Source of the DNA: Corynebacterium sp. ACRPO
Lineage (GTDB): Bacteria; Actinomycetota; Actinomycetes; Mycobacteriales; Mycobacteriaceae
Direction of reading: 5' to 3'
Assembly: GCF_022347205.1 (NCBI RefSeq)
Contig: NZ_JAKRNE010000011.1
Location: forward strand, 1-64,000
DNA length: 64,000 nucleotides
Made by a program: the position numbers and the translations under genes. This document shows positions 33,661 to 41,665 of the stretch, piece by piece. Each line of letters starts with the position of its first letter. Position 1 is the first letter of the stretch. The notes under the pieces are model-generated. The model had not been told where the DNA came from. It was given only the letters and a program-made list of their open reading frames with translations, and ran no database searches.

Positions 33661-34901
33661 ACCCGCTTCACCCCTTGACCATCACCACGTACCGTCAGCT
33701 GTTCGCAGCGATGGTGCTGACCATCTTCGCCCAGGGTGCCTGGGCCCTCTACCTTGCCATGCAGACCCTCGACCTGGGCGCCACGCCAGCCACCCTGTCG
33801 GGTGTCGTAGTCTGGAGCGGCATTGGCCTGCTTGCAGGATCCCTCCCAGCTGGCGTAATTGCAGACCGGATCCCCAATAAGTCCGTCATCGTGGGCGTGC
33901 TCACCCTGAACCTCGCTATCGCGACCGCTACGTCCACGGCAGCAATCCTCGACATTGTTACCTTCTGGATGCTCGCGGTTTCCGCGTTCATTATTGGCAC
34001 TTCAACCGCCTTCTTCTTCCCCGCCTACACGGCGCTGGTGCCAGTCCTGGTGGACGGTGACGACTTAATGGCCGTCAACGGCCTCGAAGGTGCCGCCCGC
34101 CCGTTGGTCGGACAGGCAATTGCGCCCGCCGCCGTCGGAGCGGTCATCGGTGCCAGCATGCCCGCCGCTGGCGGATACCTCATCGCAGCAGCACTCGGAC
34201 TTGCCCTGCTTGCGGCTCTGCAGCTTCCCGCCCCCACCCGCGCCGAGCCCGAGACCGACGGTGCGGAAGACTCACTGATCACCGACCTGCTCGACGGCTT
34301 CCGCTACGTTTCCCGCACACGTTGGGTCCGCTCCAGTGTCCTGTTCGCGGCCGTAATGGGACTGGTAGTGACTGGACCACTCGAAGTCCTCCTACCTGCC
34401 CTCATGCGCTCATCGCATGACAACGGACCTGCACTCTACGGCACCGTCCTGGCTGCCCTCGGCGCGGGCGGGGTGGTGGGTTCTCTGCTAGCTGGGTCGT
34501 GGCGCACACCGGAACGCTTCCTGCCGGCCATGGTCGGTGCCTGGGTGATCGGATGCCTGCCCCTGTCCATCCCGGCGCTCACCAGCAATTCGTGGGCCAT
34601 CGGCGCAGGCCTCGCGTTCTACGGGGCGCTGATCGGGATCGGAATGGTCATCTGGGGAGCAGTACTCCAAGAACACGTCCCCTTGGAGATGCTCGGCCGG
34701 GTCGCCAGCCTCGACTTCTTTATATCCATCGCCTTCATGCCTCTGTCCATCGCTCTCACCGGACTCCTCAGCCGCCACATCGACATCAGAACTCTGTTTA
34801 TCGCCGCCGGACTAGTGCCACTGGCCACGGGAGCACTCCTCGCAGCCCTGGGACAACTCAAGATGCCGCAGAAGACGCTTGTCGAGGCAGGAGAGGATTA
34901 A
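33657..34901 (+). CDS. MFS efflux protein, Mef-like
   Basis: A 414-residue major-facilitator protein with about 12 helices. The A-motif between helices 2 and 3 is [11 protein letters not shown]. The start overlaps the ABC-F stop in ATGA, so the two are co-translated, which recalls mef-msr pairs for macrolide resistance. Hydrophobic segments include [19 protein letters not shown] and [14 protein letters not shown]. Drug specificity is not evident. It ends on the first base of an IS481-type transposase remnant, marking the end of the acquired cassette. Confidence 0.85.
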   Translation: MNPLHPLTITTYRQLFAAMVLTIFAQGAWALYLAMQTLDLGATPATLSGVVVWSGIGLLAGSLPAGVIADRIPNKSVIVGVLTLNLAIATATSTAAILDIVTFWMLAVSAFIIGTSTAFFFPAYTALVPVLVDGDDLMAVNGLEGAARPLVGQAIAPAAVGAVIGASMPAAGGYLIAAALGLALLAALQLPAPTRAEPETDGAEDSLITDLLDGFRYVSRTRWVRSSVLFAAVMGLVVTGPLEVLLPALMRSSHDNGPALYGTVLAALGAGGVVGSLLAGSWRTPERFLPAMVGAWVIGCLPLSIPALTSNSWAIGAGLAFYGALIGIGMVIWGAVLQEHVPLEMLGRVASLDFFISIAFMPLSIALTGLLSRHIDIRTLFIAAGLVPLATGALLAALGQLKMPQKTLVEAGED

Positions 34902-35367
34902 TGCATGCCAACGCCATCCTCACACCTCGCCACCGCTCGGAGGTCGCCCAACTCCTCGTCGACGACGGATGGCCGATTAGCGAGGTCGCTGCCCGCTTCC
35001 AGGTCTCATGGCCGACCGTATCCTCTCGTCTTGCCATTTCAACCGGCTGACTCGCGTCGGCCGCGCTACGAGCATGACCACCCCGGAGCAAGCCCTACGA
35101 CCCGTGGATAGGCACGGTCTACGTCCACGCCGTCATCGACGACTACTTCTGCCTCGTCTACGCCGAGATTCACGATGGCGAAACCGCAATCACCGCCACC
35201 GCGGTCCTGGTGGGGTTGGCGAGTGATTCAACGCCCACCGGTATACTTCCGAAGCCGAACGCCGCGGTGAGCTCGACGCCTGGCTGCATTACTACAACCG
35301 GCATCGTCCCCACACTGCGTGTGGAGACCAGCCGCCGTTTTCACGTTTGACTTACCGCTCCGGTTAG
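34901..35367 (+). mobile_element. Degenerate IS481-family transposase remnant
   Basis: The ATG at 34901 opens an intact N-terminus (LTPRHRSEVAQLLVDDGWPI, then SEVAARFQVSWPTV), the helix-turn-helix of IS481 transposases. It stops at 35050. Further pieces follow in other frames: RYEHDHPGA at about 35065-35092, YVHAVIDDYFCLVYAEIHDG at about 35120-35180, and the C-terminal ELDAWLHYYNRHRPHTACG ending at TAG 35367. Several internal deletions and frameshifts have removed most of the DDE core, so it is inactive. It ends 12 bp before the tusK stop and marks the junction of the cassette with the host operon. I could not define inverted repeats or a target duplication. Confidence 0.85.
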
Positions 35368-35378
35368 TTCAGCTAGTC

Positions 35379-36365
35379 CTAGGCGATGCGACGGCCCGTT
35401 TCTGGATCGAAGCGGTGCGCCTCGCGTGGGTTGAAGGTCAGTACCACCGCTTCACCCCGCTGCGGTGGGGTACCTTCGGCGCGGGCAACTAGACGATTGT
35501 CGCCAACGGTGACGTAGACATAAGACTCCGCGCCGAGTTCTTCCACGATGTCTACGACGCCCTGGAAGCCCACTGGGCCCTTATTGATGAACATCTTTTC
35601 CGGGCGCACGCCCACGCGGGAGCCGTTGTAATCAAAGATATTCATCGCCGGCGAGCCGATGAACCCGGCGACGAATTCGTTCGCGGGGGCGTCGTAAAGC
35701 TCGCGCGGCGGGGCTACCTGCTGCAGCTCGCCGTCCTTGAGCACCGCCACGCGGTCGCCCATGGTCATAGCCTCCACCTGGTCGTGGGTGACATACACCG
35801 TCGTCGTGCCCAGGCGCTGCTGGAGGCTGGCCAGCTCCGCGCGGGTCTGTACGCGCAACTTGGCATCCAGGTTGGACAGCGGCTCATCCATAAGAAAGGC
35901 CTTCGGCTCGCGGACAATGGCCCGGCCCATGGCCACGCGCTGGCGCTGACCGCCGGACAGATCCTTGGGTTTGCGCTTGAGATACTCGGTCAGGCCGAGC
36001 GTTTCTGCCGCCTCGTGCACCTTGGCTTTGATCTCGGATTTGGGAAGCTTTGCCAGCTTCAGGGCAAAGCCCATGTTTTCTTCCACCGTCAGGTGCGGGT
36101 AGAGGGCATAGTTCTGGAAGACCATGGCGATATCGCGATCGCCTGGTTCCAGGTTGGTCACGTCCTTGCCGTCGATGGTGATGCGGCCGCTGGAGGTAGG
36201 TTCCAGGCCCGCCAGCGCGCGTAGCGTTGTGGACTTGCCGCAGCCCGATGGACCAACGAGGACTAGGAATTCGCCGTCCGCGATATCGAGGTCCAAGTCT
36301 TTTACCGTGGGCGCGCTCGCGCCGGGGTAGGTGATGTTGACCTTTTCAAAAGTGACCTTTGCCAT
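35379..36365 (-). CDS. tusK: Sugar ABC importer ATPase (MsiK/UgpC type)
   Basis: A 328-residue CUT1-type ATPase. Walker A VLVGPSGCGKSTTLRALAG, Q-loop MVFQNYALYPHLTV, signature LSGGQRQRVAMGRAIV, Walker B FLMDEPLSNLD, H-switch VYVTHDQ. The C-terminal TOBE-like domain holds VAGFIGSPAMNIFD and VGVRPEKMF. ATG 36365 is preferred to an upstream GTG (36374). In C. glutamicum the orthologue directly precedes the binding-protein gene; here a ~3.7-kb acquired segment intervenes. It diverges from birA across 44 bp. Confidence 0.85.
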   Translation of the reverse strand: MAKVTFEKVNITYPGASAPTVKDLDLDIADGEFLVLVGPSGCGKSTTLRALAGLEPTSSGRITIDGKDVTNLEPGDRDIAMVFQNYALYPHLTVEENMGFALKLAKLPKSEIKAKVHEAAETLGLTEYLKRKPKDLSGGQRQRVAMGRAIVREPKAFLMDEPLSNLDAKLRVQTRAELASLQQRLGTTTVYVTHDQVEAMTMGDRVAVLKDGELQQVAPPRELYDAPANEFVAGFIGSPAMNIFDYNGSRVGVRPEKMFINKGPVGFQGVVDIVEELGAESYVYVTVGDNRLVARAEGTPPQRGEAVVLTFNPREAHRFDPETGRRIA

Positions 36366-36409
36366 GCGCAACACACTAGCACCATTGGCGGCCGGTATCC
36401 TTGAAGCTT

Positions 36410-37264
36410 ATGACAGCACTTGATTTGGAACGCATTCGCACCGCGCTGGCGGACGATTTCACCACCATCGATTTCGTGGAAAAGACCGGCTCCACCAATA
36501 CCGATTTGATGCAGGCCACCAACGTTGCGGATGGCACCGTGCTGCTTGCCGACGAACAACTTTCCGGCAAGGGTCGCCTCGGCCGCACTTGGACCGCGCC
36601 GGCCGGCTCCCAGGTCATCTTCTCCGTGCTCTTGCTGCCGGAATCCCTCGAGCACCTGGGCACACTGCCGCTGGCCGCGGGCCTCGCGGTGACCGATTCG
36701 ATCGAGGGCACCGTGCTGAAGTGGCCAAACGACGTGCATATCGACGGCAATAAGCTGTGTGGCATCCTTGCCGAGGCCGGTCCCGTGGGCCAAGCCTTCA
36801 AGGCCGCGCCAAAGACCGAGCTCACCAAGGTGGAGGTAGGCAAGGCTGAAGTTAACAAGGCGGAGGTTAATAAGGCCGAAGTAAATAAGGCAGTAGGTGG
36901 CGCCGCACCATCCGCGCGCGTCGTCGTGGGCATGGGCATCAACGTCACCCTGACTCGTGAGGAACTACCGATTGAAAAGGCCACCTCGCTCGCACTCGAG
37001 GGCCGCGATACGGACCGCACCGAGCTGGCCATTACCGTGCTGAAGAACCTGCGCCGTCGCATCGTGCAGTGGGAGAACCAAGATCCGCAGCTTCTTCGTG
37101 ACTACCGTGCGGTCTGCTCCTCGCTCGGCCAGGAGGTACGCTTAGAGACCCCGTCCGGCGATGTCACCGGGCACGTTGATGAAATCGGCGAAGACGGCCG
37201 CATCATGGTCGCCGGCGAGTACTATTCCGCAGGTGATGTCACGCACCTGCGCCCACAGCAGTAA
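36410..37264 (+). CDS. birA: Biotin-[acetyl-CoA-carboxylase] ligase
   Basis: A 284-residue monofunctional ligase that activates biotin as biotinyl-AMP and attaches it to carrier lysines. Motifs: VEKTGSTNTDLM, the nucleotide loop GKGRLGRTW, KWPNDVHIDGNKLCGILAE, and a small C-terminal SH3-like domain (GQEVRLETPSGDVTGHVDEI). It lacks the DNA-binding domain of E. coli BirA. A run of five-residue repeats (K-A-E-V-N) is inserted at about residues 140-160, right after the conserved LCGILAE strand. ATG 36410 is used because the longer TTG version adds only three residues. It should act on the three biotin carriers encoded in this window. Confidence 0.93.
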   Translation: MTALDLERIRTALADDFTTIDFVEKTGSTNTDLMQATNVADGTVLLADEQLSGKGRLGRTWTAPAGSQVIFSVLLLPESLEHLGTLPLAAGLAVTDSIEGTVLKWPNDVHIDGNKLCGILAEAGPVGQAFKAAPKTELTKVEVGKAEVNKAEVNKAEVNKAVGGAAPSARVVVGMGINVTLTREELPIEKATSLALEGRDTDRTELAITVLKNLRRRIVQWENQDPQLLRDYRAVCSSLGQEVRLETPSGDVTGHVDEIGEDGRIMVAGEYYSAGDVTHLRPQQ

Positions 37265-37301
37265 ATCACCACAGTAGACACGCGAGGTAGCATCCATAGT
37301 T

Positions 37302-37742
37302 ATGGGACTAATGAAGATGGGCCAAGGTGAGGTCAAGCGCGCGGATGTCTCCGCGCCGTTTCGCGCGCTGATTTTCCCCTTCCTCGAGCTCATCCTCATC
37401 ACCGGCCTGCTGTGGATCGCCATCGGCTGGTGCGATGTCCAAGCAGTAGACCCGATGCTGCGCAACGGCCTCGTCGCGGTATGGGCGCTGCTGGGAATCT
37501 GGCGCTTTGTCATTCCTCTTTATAAGGCCCGCCGGAAGCGCTTCATCGTGACTAATAGGCGCGTCATCGCGCGCGAGGGCCGCAATATCGATTCGATTCC
37601 GCTGCAGGATATCCGCGGCGCCCGCAAGCGCCGGGGCGGGGTATCCCTAGCAATTCACGGCTGGGACCGGGCCATGTATTTTCCCAACGTGGCCAAGCCC
37701 AAGCGCGTGGCCGAGATTATTAATGATCGCCCTTGGTTTTAA
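37302..37742 (+). CDS. PH-domain membrane protein
   Basis: A 146-residue protein with two N-terminal helices (ALIFPFLELILITGLLWIAI and LVAVWALLGIWRFVIPLY) followed by a bacterial PH-like domain (RRKRFIVTNRRVIAREGRNI, then DSIPLQDIRGARKRRGG). Such proteins are usually of unknown function. In corynebacteria and mycobacteria a gene of this type sits between birA and purK, as here. It overlaps the convergent alsD gene by 23 bp. Confidence 0.8.
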   Translation: MGLMKMGQGEVKRADVSAPFRALIFPFLELILITGLLWIAIGWCDVQAVDPMLRNGLVAVWALLGIWRFVIPLYKARRKRFIVTNRRVIAREGRNIDSIPLQDIRGARKRRGGVSLAIHGWDRAMYFPNVAKPKRVAEIINDRPWF

Positions 37743-38451
37743 CCTCGGTGGTGTGCAGCTGGCTATCCAGATCCTCGGGGGAGAGGTTGGCGCGGCTGAA
37801 TTCTTGCGTCAGCGGCAGTCGCAGCTCTAGGTCGGAGGCGGGGCAGAGCTCAACCGTTGCCTTATCCACTACGTAGTCCAGCACGTGGCCGCCGGAGGTG
37901 CGGGCGGCGTCGATAAAGTGCACGTGGCAGCCGGGTACCGAGATTCCCTTTTCATAGACGGGGGTGCGGAAGCCGCCGATGACGCCCTCGACGTCCTTAA
38001 AGTGCAGCTCCTTATCGCCGCCCACGGCCTCAGACATTGGCGGGTAGGGCTTTTCTTGTTTGACCACCGTGCGGGTGGTGACCTCTTTGAACGTGCCCAG
38101 GATGCGCACCGCGTACATGTAGTTAGCGGAAGGCTCGAGCTTATCGATGAACGCGGAGAGCTGATCGCGGCGCAGGCCCGCGGGGGCGTCGGCAGTAATG
38201 CGCGGGACAAAGTTCGTGGCCACCGCGTAGGGGGTGCGCTGGTCCAAGTCTGCAATCTGCGCGGAGCCATCGCCACGCAGCTGGTAGCAGGTGCCATCCA
38301 AAATGATCATCTCTCCGTCGAGGCCATCAAAGGTGCCGAGGCCAAAATTGCCTTTACCTAGCAGTTCCGAAATGGTCATTTCACCGTCATAAATGCCGTC
38401 CAGCAAAGCGGTCATGAGGGAATTTTGGAAGATGGTATGACGAGTGAACAT
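37720..38451 (-). CDS. alsD: Alpha-acetolactate decarboxylase
   Basis: A 243-residue enzyme (AlsD/BudA) converting acetolactate to acetoin. Signature sequences are GNFGLGTFDGLDGEMIILDG near the N-terminus and the zinc site VPGCHVHFIDA ... GGHVLD, with His176, His178 and His189. The family opening H-T-x-F-Q justifies ATG 38451 rather than an internal ATG. It is a single gene without acetolactate synthase beside it. Acetoin formation would divert pyruvate and limit acidification. It is divergent from purK across a very short space. Confidence 0.93.
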   Translation of the reverse strand: MFTRHTIFQNSLMTALLDGIYDGEMTISELLGKGNFGLGTFDGLDGEMIILDGTCYQLRGDGSAQIADLDQRTPYAVATNFVPRITADAPAGLRRDQLSAFIDKLEPSANYMYAVRILGTFKEVTTRTVVKQEKPYPPMSEAVGGDKELHFKDVEGVIGGFRTPVYEKGISVPGCHVHFIDAARTSGGHVLDYVVDKATVELCPASDLELRLPLTQEFSRANLSPEDLDSQLHTTEVKTKGDH

Positions 38452-38475
38452 AGTATCCAGGCTAGTATTGGGGGC

Positions 38476-39645
38476 GTGAGTGACTTAAAGCCTATTGTAA
38501 CTGTTTGTGGCGACGGTCAGCTGGCTCGCATGATGCAGCCGGCCGCCGCGGAACTCGATATTCACCTGCGGATTCTGGCCAGCAAGCCGGACTCCTCCGC
38601 CGCGCAGGTCACCCCAGACGTGGTGCTGGGGGATTACACCTCCTTGGAGGAGCTGCGCGGCGTGGCAGAGGGCGCGGATGCCATTACCTTCGAGCATGAG
38701 CATGTGCCCAACGAGCACTCTGCCGCGCTTATCGACGCCGGATTTAACGTCCAGCCCCAGCCCACCGCCCTTATCTATGCGCAGGATAAGCTCAAGATGC
38801 GCGAAAAGCTCGCCGCGCTGGGCGCTCCCGTGCCGCGCTTTGCCGCCATCGACTCGGTGGCCGATGCCCGCGCCTTTTTCGACGCCGTCGATGGCCGCGT
38901 GTGTCTCAAGGCCCGCCGCGGTGGTTATGACGGCAAGGGCGTATGGTTCCCCACCGCTGATAATTGCTTTGAGCTGGTCGCCGAGCTGCTCGAGGCCGGA
39001 ACCCCGCTGATGGCAGAGGAAAAGGTGGAACTTACCCGCGAGCTTTCCATCTTGGTCGCCCGCCGTCCTTCCGGCGAGGCCAAGGTGTGGCCGATTACCC
39101 AGTCCCGCCAGGAAAACGGCATCTGCGCCGAGGCCATTGCCCCCGCCCCTGGCCTTACACCGGAACTTTCCCAGCGCGCGTCCGAGCTGGGCCTGGCCAT
39201 CGCCGAGTCCCTCGGCGTGACCGGCATGCTGGCCGTCGAACTCTTTGCTTTCGACGGCCCCGAAGGCGAGGATATCTCCGTCAACGAACTGGCCATGCGC
39301 CCGCATAACACCGGCCACTGGACCCAGGATGGCTGCGTGACCTCTCAATTTGAGCAGCACCTGCGCGCCGTGCTCGACCTCTCCTTGGGCGCAGTCGACG
39401 TGCTTGCCCCCGTCACCGTGATGGCCAATGTTTTGGGCGCTGACGAAGATCCCGCCATGCCTATGCCGGAGCGCGTACGCGAGGTCATGCAGCGCTACCC
39501 GCAGGCCAAGATTCACCTCTACGGCAAGGATCACCGCCCTGGCCGCAAGATTGGCCACGTCAACGTCACCGGTGAAGATACCGACGAGACCCTGACCATC
39601 GCCCGCCAGGCCGCGCACTTCCTCGTGCACGCCGAATGGGCTTAA
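38476..39645 (+). CDS. purK: 5-(carboxyamino)imidazole ribonucleotide synthase
   Basis: A 389-residue ATP-grasp enzyme of de novo purine synthesis that makes N5-CAIR from AIR, bicarbonate and ATP. The N-terminal VTVCGDGQLARMMQPAA, the strand KARRGGYDGKGVWF, the glutamate segment LMAEEKVELTRELSILVAR and the end motif MRPHNTGHWTQDG are all PurK hallmarks. I prefer GTG 38476, which gives the family's N-terminus and avoids reading back into alsD; ATG 38437 would overlap the divergent alsD start. Followed by purE after 24 bp. Confidence 0.93.
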   Translation: MSDLKPIVTVCGDGQLARMMQPAAAELDIHLRILASKPDSSAAQVTPDVVLGDYTSLEELRGVAEGADAITFEHEHVPNEHSAALIDAGFNVQPQPTALIYAQDKLKMREKLAALGAPVPRFAAIDSVADARAFFDAVDGRVCLKARRGGYDGKGVWFPTADNCFELVAELLEAGTPLMAEEKVELTRELSILVARRPSGEAKVWPITQSRQENGICAEAIAPAPGLTPELSQRASELGLAIAESLGVTGMLAVELFAFDGPEGEDISVNELAMRPHNTGHWTQDGCVTSQFEQHLRAVLDLSLGAVDVLAPVTVMANVLGADEDPAMPMPERVREVMQRYPQAKIHLYGKDHRPGRKIGHVNVTGEDTDETLTIARQAAHFLVHAEWA

Positions 39646-39669
39646 ATTCCTTCCTGTAGAAAGGACACT

Positions 39670-40170
39670 ATGCAACCGCACGTAGGCATCATCATGGGCT
39701 CCGATTCCGATTGGTCCACCGTTGAACCCGCCGCTCAGGTCCTCGCGGACTTTGGCATCCCCTTCGAGGTCGGCGTGGTCAGCGCCCACCGCACCCCGGA
39801 AAAGATGCTGGCCTATGCCAAGGAAGCCCATACCCGCGGGTTGAAGGCGATTATCGCTTGCGCCGGCGGTGCCGCGCACCTTCCCGGCATGGTCGCCGCG
39901 GCCACGCCGCTGCCGGTCATCGGTATCCCCCGCGCACTAAAGGATCTCGATGGCCTCGACTCCCTCCTGTCCATCGTGCAGATGCCCAGCGGCGTGCCGG
40001 TAGCCACCGTCTCCATCGGCGGTGCGAAGAACGCCGGCCTGCTCGCCGCCCGCATCCTCGGCGCTGGCGACCCCGCCATCCAAGACAAGATGGTGGACTA
40101 CCAAAAGCAGATGGCCGAGGAAGTCGAGCAGAAGGATAAGAACCTGCGCGACAAGCTGCTAGGAGAGTAG
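39670..40170 (+). CDS. purE: N5-carboxyaminoimidazole ribonucleotide mutase
   Basis: A 166-residue class I PurE that converts N5-CAIR to CAIR, completing the step begun by PurK. It shows [20 protein letters not shown], the loop [13 protein letters not shown] and the active region [15 protein letters not shown] with its conserved histidine. AAAGGA precedes the ATG. It forms an operon with purK. Confidence 0.95.
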   Translation: MQPHVGIIMGSDSDWSTVEPAAQVLADFGIPFEVGVVSAHRTPEKMLAYAKEAHTRGLKAIIACAGGAAHLPGMVAAATPLPVIGIPRALKDLDGLDSLLSIVQMPSGVPVATVSIGGAKNAGLLAARILGAGDPAIQDKMVDYQKQMAEEVEQKDKNLRDKLLGE

Positions 40171-40189
40171 CTCTCCGGTCTAAGGCCAA

Positions 40190-40249
40190 ACAAAACAAGC
40201 ACGTTTTAGCCAAAACTACGTAGTTTTTCGGCAGAACGTGTTTGTTTTT
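40190..40249. repeat. 60-bp near-perfect palindrome
   Basis: Two ~30-bp arms meet at AAAACTACGTAGTTTT (40212-40227). The outer parts are AAAACAAGCACGTT on the left and AACGTGTTTGTTTT on the right. Only a few positions fail to pair. It starts 20 bp after purE and could extrude as a cruciform or act as a terminator of purKE. Confidence 0.8.
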
Positions 40250-40291
40250 GTCTCCTATTCTCTAGCGAAGTTCTCGTCGCTCTTCGCCAAC

Positions 40292-40356
40292 ATGCAAAAC
40301 AAGCACGATCGGGCAAAATTTGCGGAGGAAAAGGATAAAACGTGCTTGCTTTGCAT
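40292..40356. repeat. Second palindromic element with the same outer core
   Basis: ATGCAAAACAAGCACG (40292-40307) and CGTGCTTGCTTTGCAT (40341-40356) pair at 15 of 16 positions around a 33-nt middle that contains the small palindrome GCAAAATTTGC (40313-40323). The outer core AAAACAAGCACG is identical to that of the palindrome at 40190, so the two belong to one repeat family. Confidence 0.75.
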
Positions 40357-40428
40357 CGTTGTAGCCTGCGGCGTGAGGAAGCGTGCTTTAAGCTTTCGGG
40401 CAGGGGAATAATGCTCAAAGGGGGAAGC

Positions 40429-40710
40429 ATGGAAGAAGTACTGGTTTCAGGCCTAAGCAGGGGAGAGCTTAATACTCATGTAGCGAATGGAAAGATAATC
40501 CGAATCGGCCGCGGGATTTATACGTGGCGGGAACCGACTCCCATGGAGGTAGCTCGCATCCTGCACAAGCGGTGGCCTGGAATCATGCTTGCAGGAAGCT
40601 CTGCGGTGCAGCTGTACTCCAAGAAGGCGATGACCTTTCCTCTGAAATTTGCCTACAAGCATGTCGTGAGTGGTTCGCAGTGGTTTGAAGCCGAGCCAAT
40701 TTACGGCTAG
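40429..40710 (+). pseudogene. N-terminal fragment of an AbiEi-like protein
   Basis: A 93-residue reading frame beginning after AAAGGGGG, with a winged-helix-like start (LVSGLSRGELNTHVANGKII) followed by RIGRGIYTWREPTPMEVARI. This is the layout of the N-terminal domain of AbiEi-type antitoxins, also seen in the 300-residue protein at 54283. Here the protein ends abruptly at ...WFEAEPIYG, so the nuclease-like or C-terminal part is missing. It is probably a decayed gene. It overlaps the end of the convergent antitoxin gene by 4 bp. Confidence 0.5.
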
Positions 40711-40958
40711 CGCCCTTCAATTTCTTCCGTGACCTGCTCAAAAGAGAAGCGTTCGCCGGTATCGGCGGCGCGGGCTTGGCGGAGGGCTTCAGCATCTGCG
40801 GCGGCTTCGAGGCGGTCAAGGAAAGCTAGTTCCTGAGGCGAAATGATAACTGCGGCTTCCTTACCGTTGCGGGTGACAACGGTGCGGGTGCCTGCGTAGT
40901 GGGCTTGGTCAATGACCTGGCCTAAGCGGGTGCGGAGTTCGGAAAGTGGCAAAGACAA
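40707..40958 (-). CDS. Phd/YefM-type antitoxin
   Basis: An 83-residue antitoxin. The N-terminal DNA-binding part carries MSLPLSELRTRLGQVIDQAH and RTVVTRNGKEAAVIISPQEL, the Phd/YefM fold signature. The acidic C-terminal tail (DTGERFSFEQVTEEIEGR) would wrap the toxin. The RelE-like toxin gene lies on the opposite strand, starting 69 bp away, instead of following in an operon as usual. A 15-bp palindrome in the gap is the likely operator. Confidence 0.85.
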   Translation of the reverse strand: MSLPLSELRTRLGQVIDQAHYAGTRTVVTRNGKEAAVIISPQELAFLDRLEAAADAEALRQARAADTGERFSFEQVTEEIEGR

Positions 40959-40979
40959 TGAAAGCTCCTAATACATCAA

Positions 40980-40994
40980 AGTACTACTAGTACT
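40980..40994. promoter_or_regulatory. Palindromic operator between antitoxin and toxin
   Basis: AGTACTACTAGTACT is a perfect 7+1+7 palindrome, 21 bp from the antitoxin start and 33 bp from the toxin start. Antitoxins of the Phd/YefM type bind such short palindromes, so one site could repress both divergent promoters. Confidence 0.65.
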
Positions 40995-41027
40995 AAGTTA
41001 GCAAAGAGTACAACTTTTTAAGAGGTC

Positions 41028-41294
41028 ATGGACTACAACATCGCGTTTACGCGGCAGGCTAAGCGAGAGTTACAAAAAATCCATCAGGGAAACCGAAAGC
41101 AATATCAACGGATTAAGCGCGCGATCGGTGGACTGGCTAAAGACCCATATCCACCGGGATCTATCGCTTTGTCCGGCAGGAGTGGCCGAAGAATAAGGGT
41201 GGGAAATTACCGCGTGCTGTACTCCGTTGAGGAGCAAGAAGTGCTGGTGGAAGTGTTTACCGTAGGGGCACGCGGAAACGTCTATAAGCGCTAG
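41028..41294 (+). CDS. RelE/ParE-family toxin
   Basis: An 88-residue basic protein with the RelE fold: NIAFTRQAKRELQKIHQGNR (first strand and helices), then ALSGRSGRRIRVGNYRVLYS and a C-terminal strand VEVFTVGARGNVYKR. Basic residues in R-I-R-V-G-N-Y-R and the terminal tyrosine fit mRNA-cleaving RelE toxins. ATG 41028 follows AAGAGG. The antitoxin is divergent. The last bases overlap the convergent rbsD stop. Confidence 0.88.
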   Translation: MDYNIAFTRQAKRELQKIHQGNRKQYQRIKRAIGGLAKDPYPPGSIALSGRSGRRIRVGNYRVLYSVEEQEVLVEVFTVGARGNVYKR

Positions 41295-41665
41295 AAGGGC
41301 ACGCCGGAGCGCAGGATGACATTGGCAAACGGCGTGGTGGAACCGGTGCGCACGACAAAGGAGGCGCGGGCGACCTCGCGCTTGAGGTCGTCGTGGGAGA
41401 CCTCGGTGACCGGGACCGCGGGAAGCAGGGAGCGCACCTCGGGCGGGGTGGTATCGGCGATGGTGGCGGCTTCGACCACGACCTCATCGAGGAGGGCCGC
41501 CAGGGTATCGGCAAAGGTGGGGATGCCGAAGGTCAGCGTGAGGTCGATGACGGGCACAGCGTGGGGGATGGGCAGGCCGCAATCGGCGATAACGAAGGTA
41601 TCGGTGTGGCCCAAGCGGGCGACGGCGCTGGTGAGCGCGGGATTGAGCAGGCCGGACCTACGCAT
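41291..41665 (-). CDS. rbsD: D-ribose pyranase
   Basis: A 124-residue RbsD protein that interconverts ribopyranose and ribofuranose forms. It opens MRRSGLLNPALTSAVARLGH with the catalytic-region histidine, followed by FVIADCGLPIPHAVPVIDLT. ATG 41665 overlaps the rbsK stop by 8 bp, showing translational coupling; longer in-frame starts would lie wholly inside rbsK. It is the last gene of the rbs operon. Confidence 0.93.
   Translation of the reverse strand: MRRSGLLNPALTSAVARLGHTDTFVIADCGLPIPHAVPVIDLTLTFGIPTFADTLAALLDEVVVEAATIADTTPPEVRSLLPAVPVTEVSHDDLKREVARASFVVRTGSTTPFANVILRSGVPF

Noticed and set aside
36827..36886. Short direct repeats that could suggest a CRISPR-like array
   Set aside because: Units are 15 bp, in frame within birA and without spacers.
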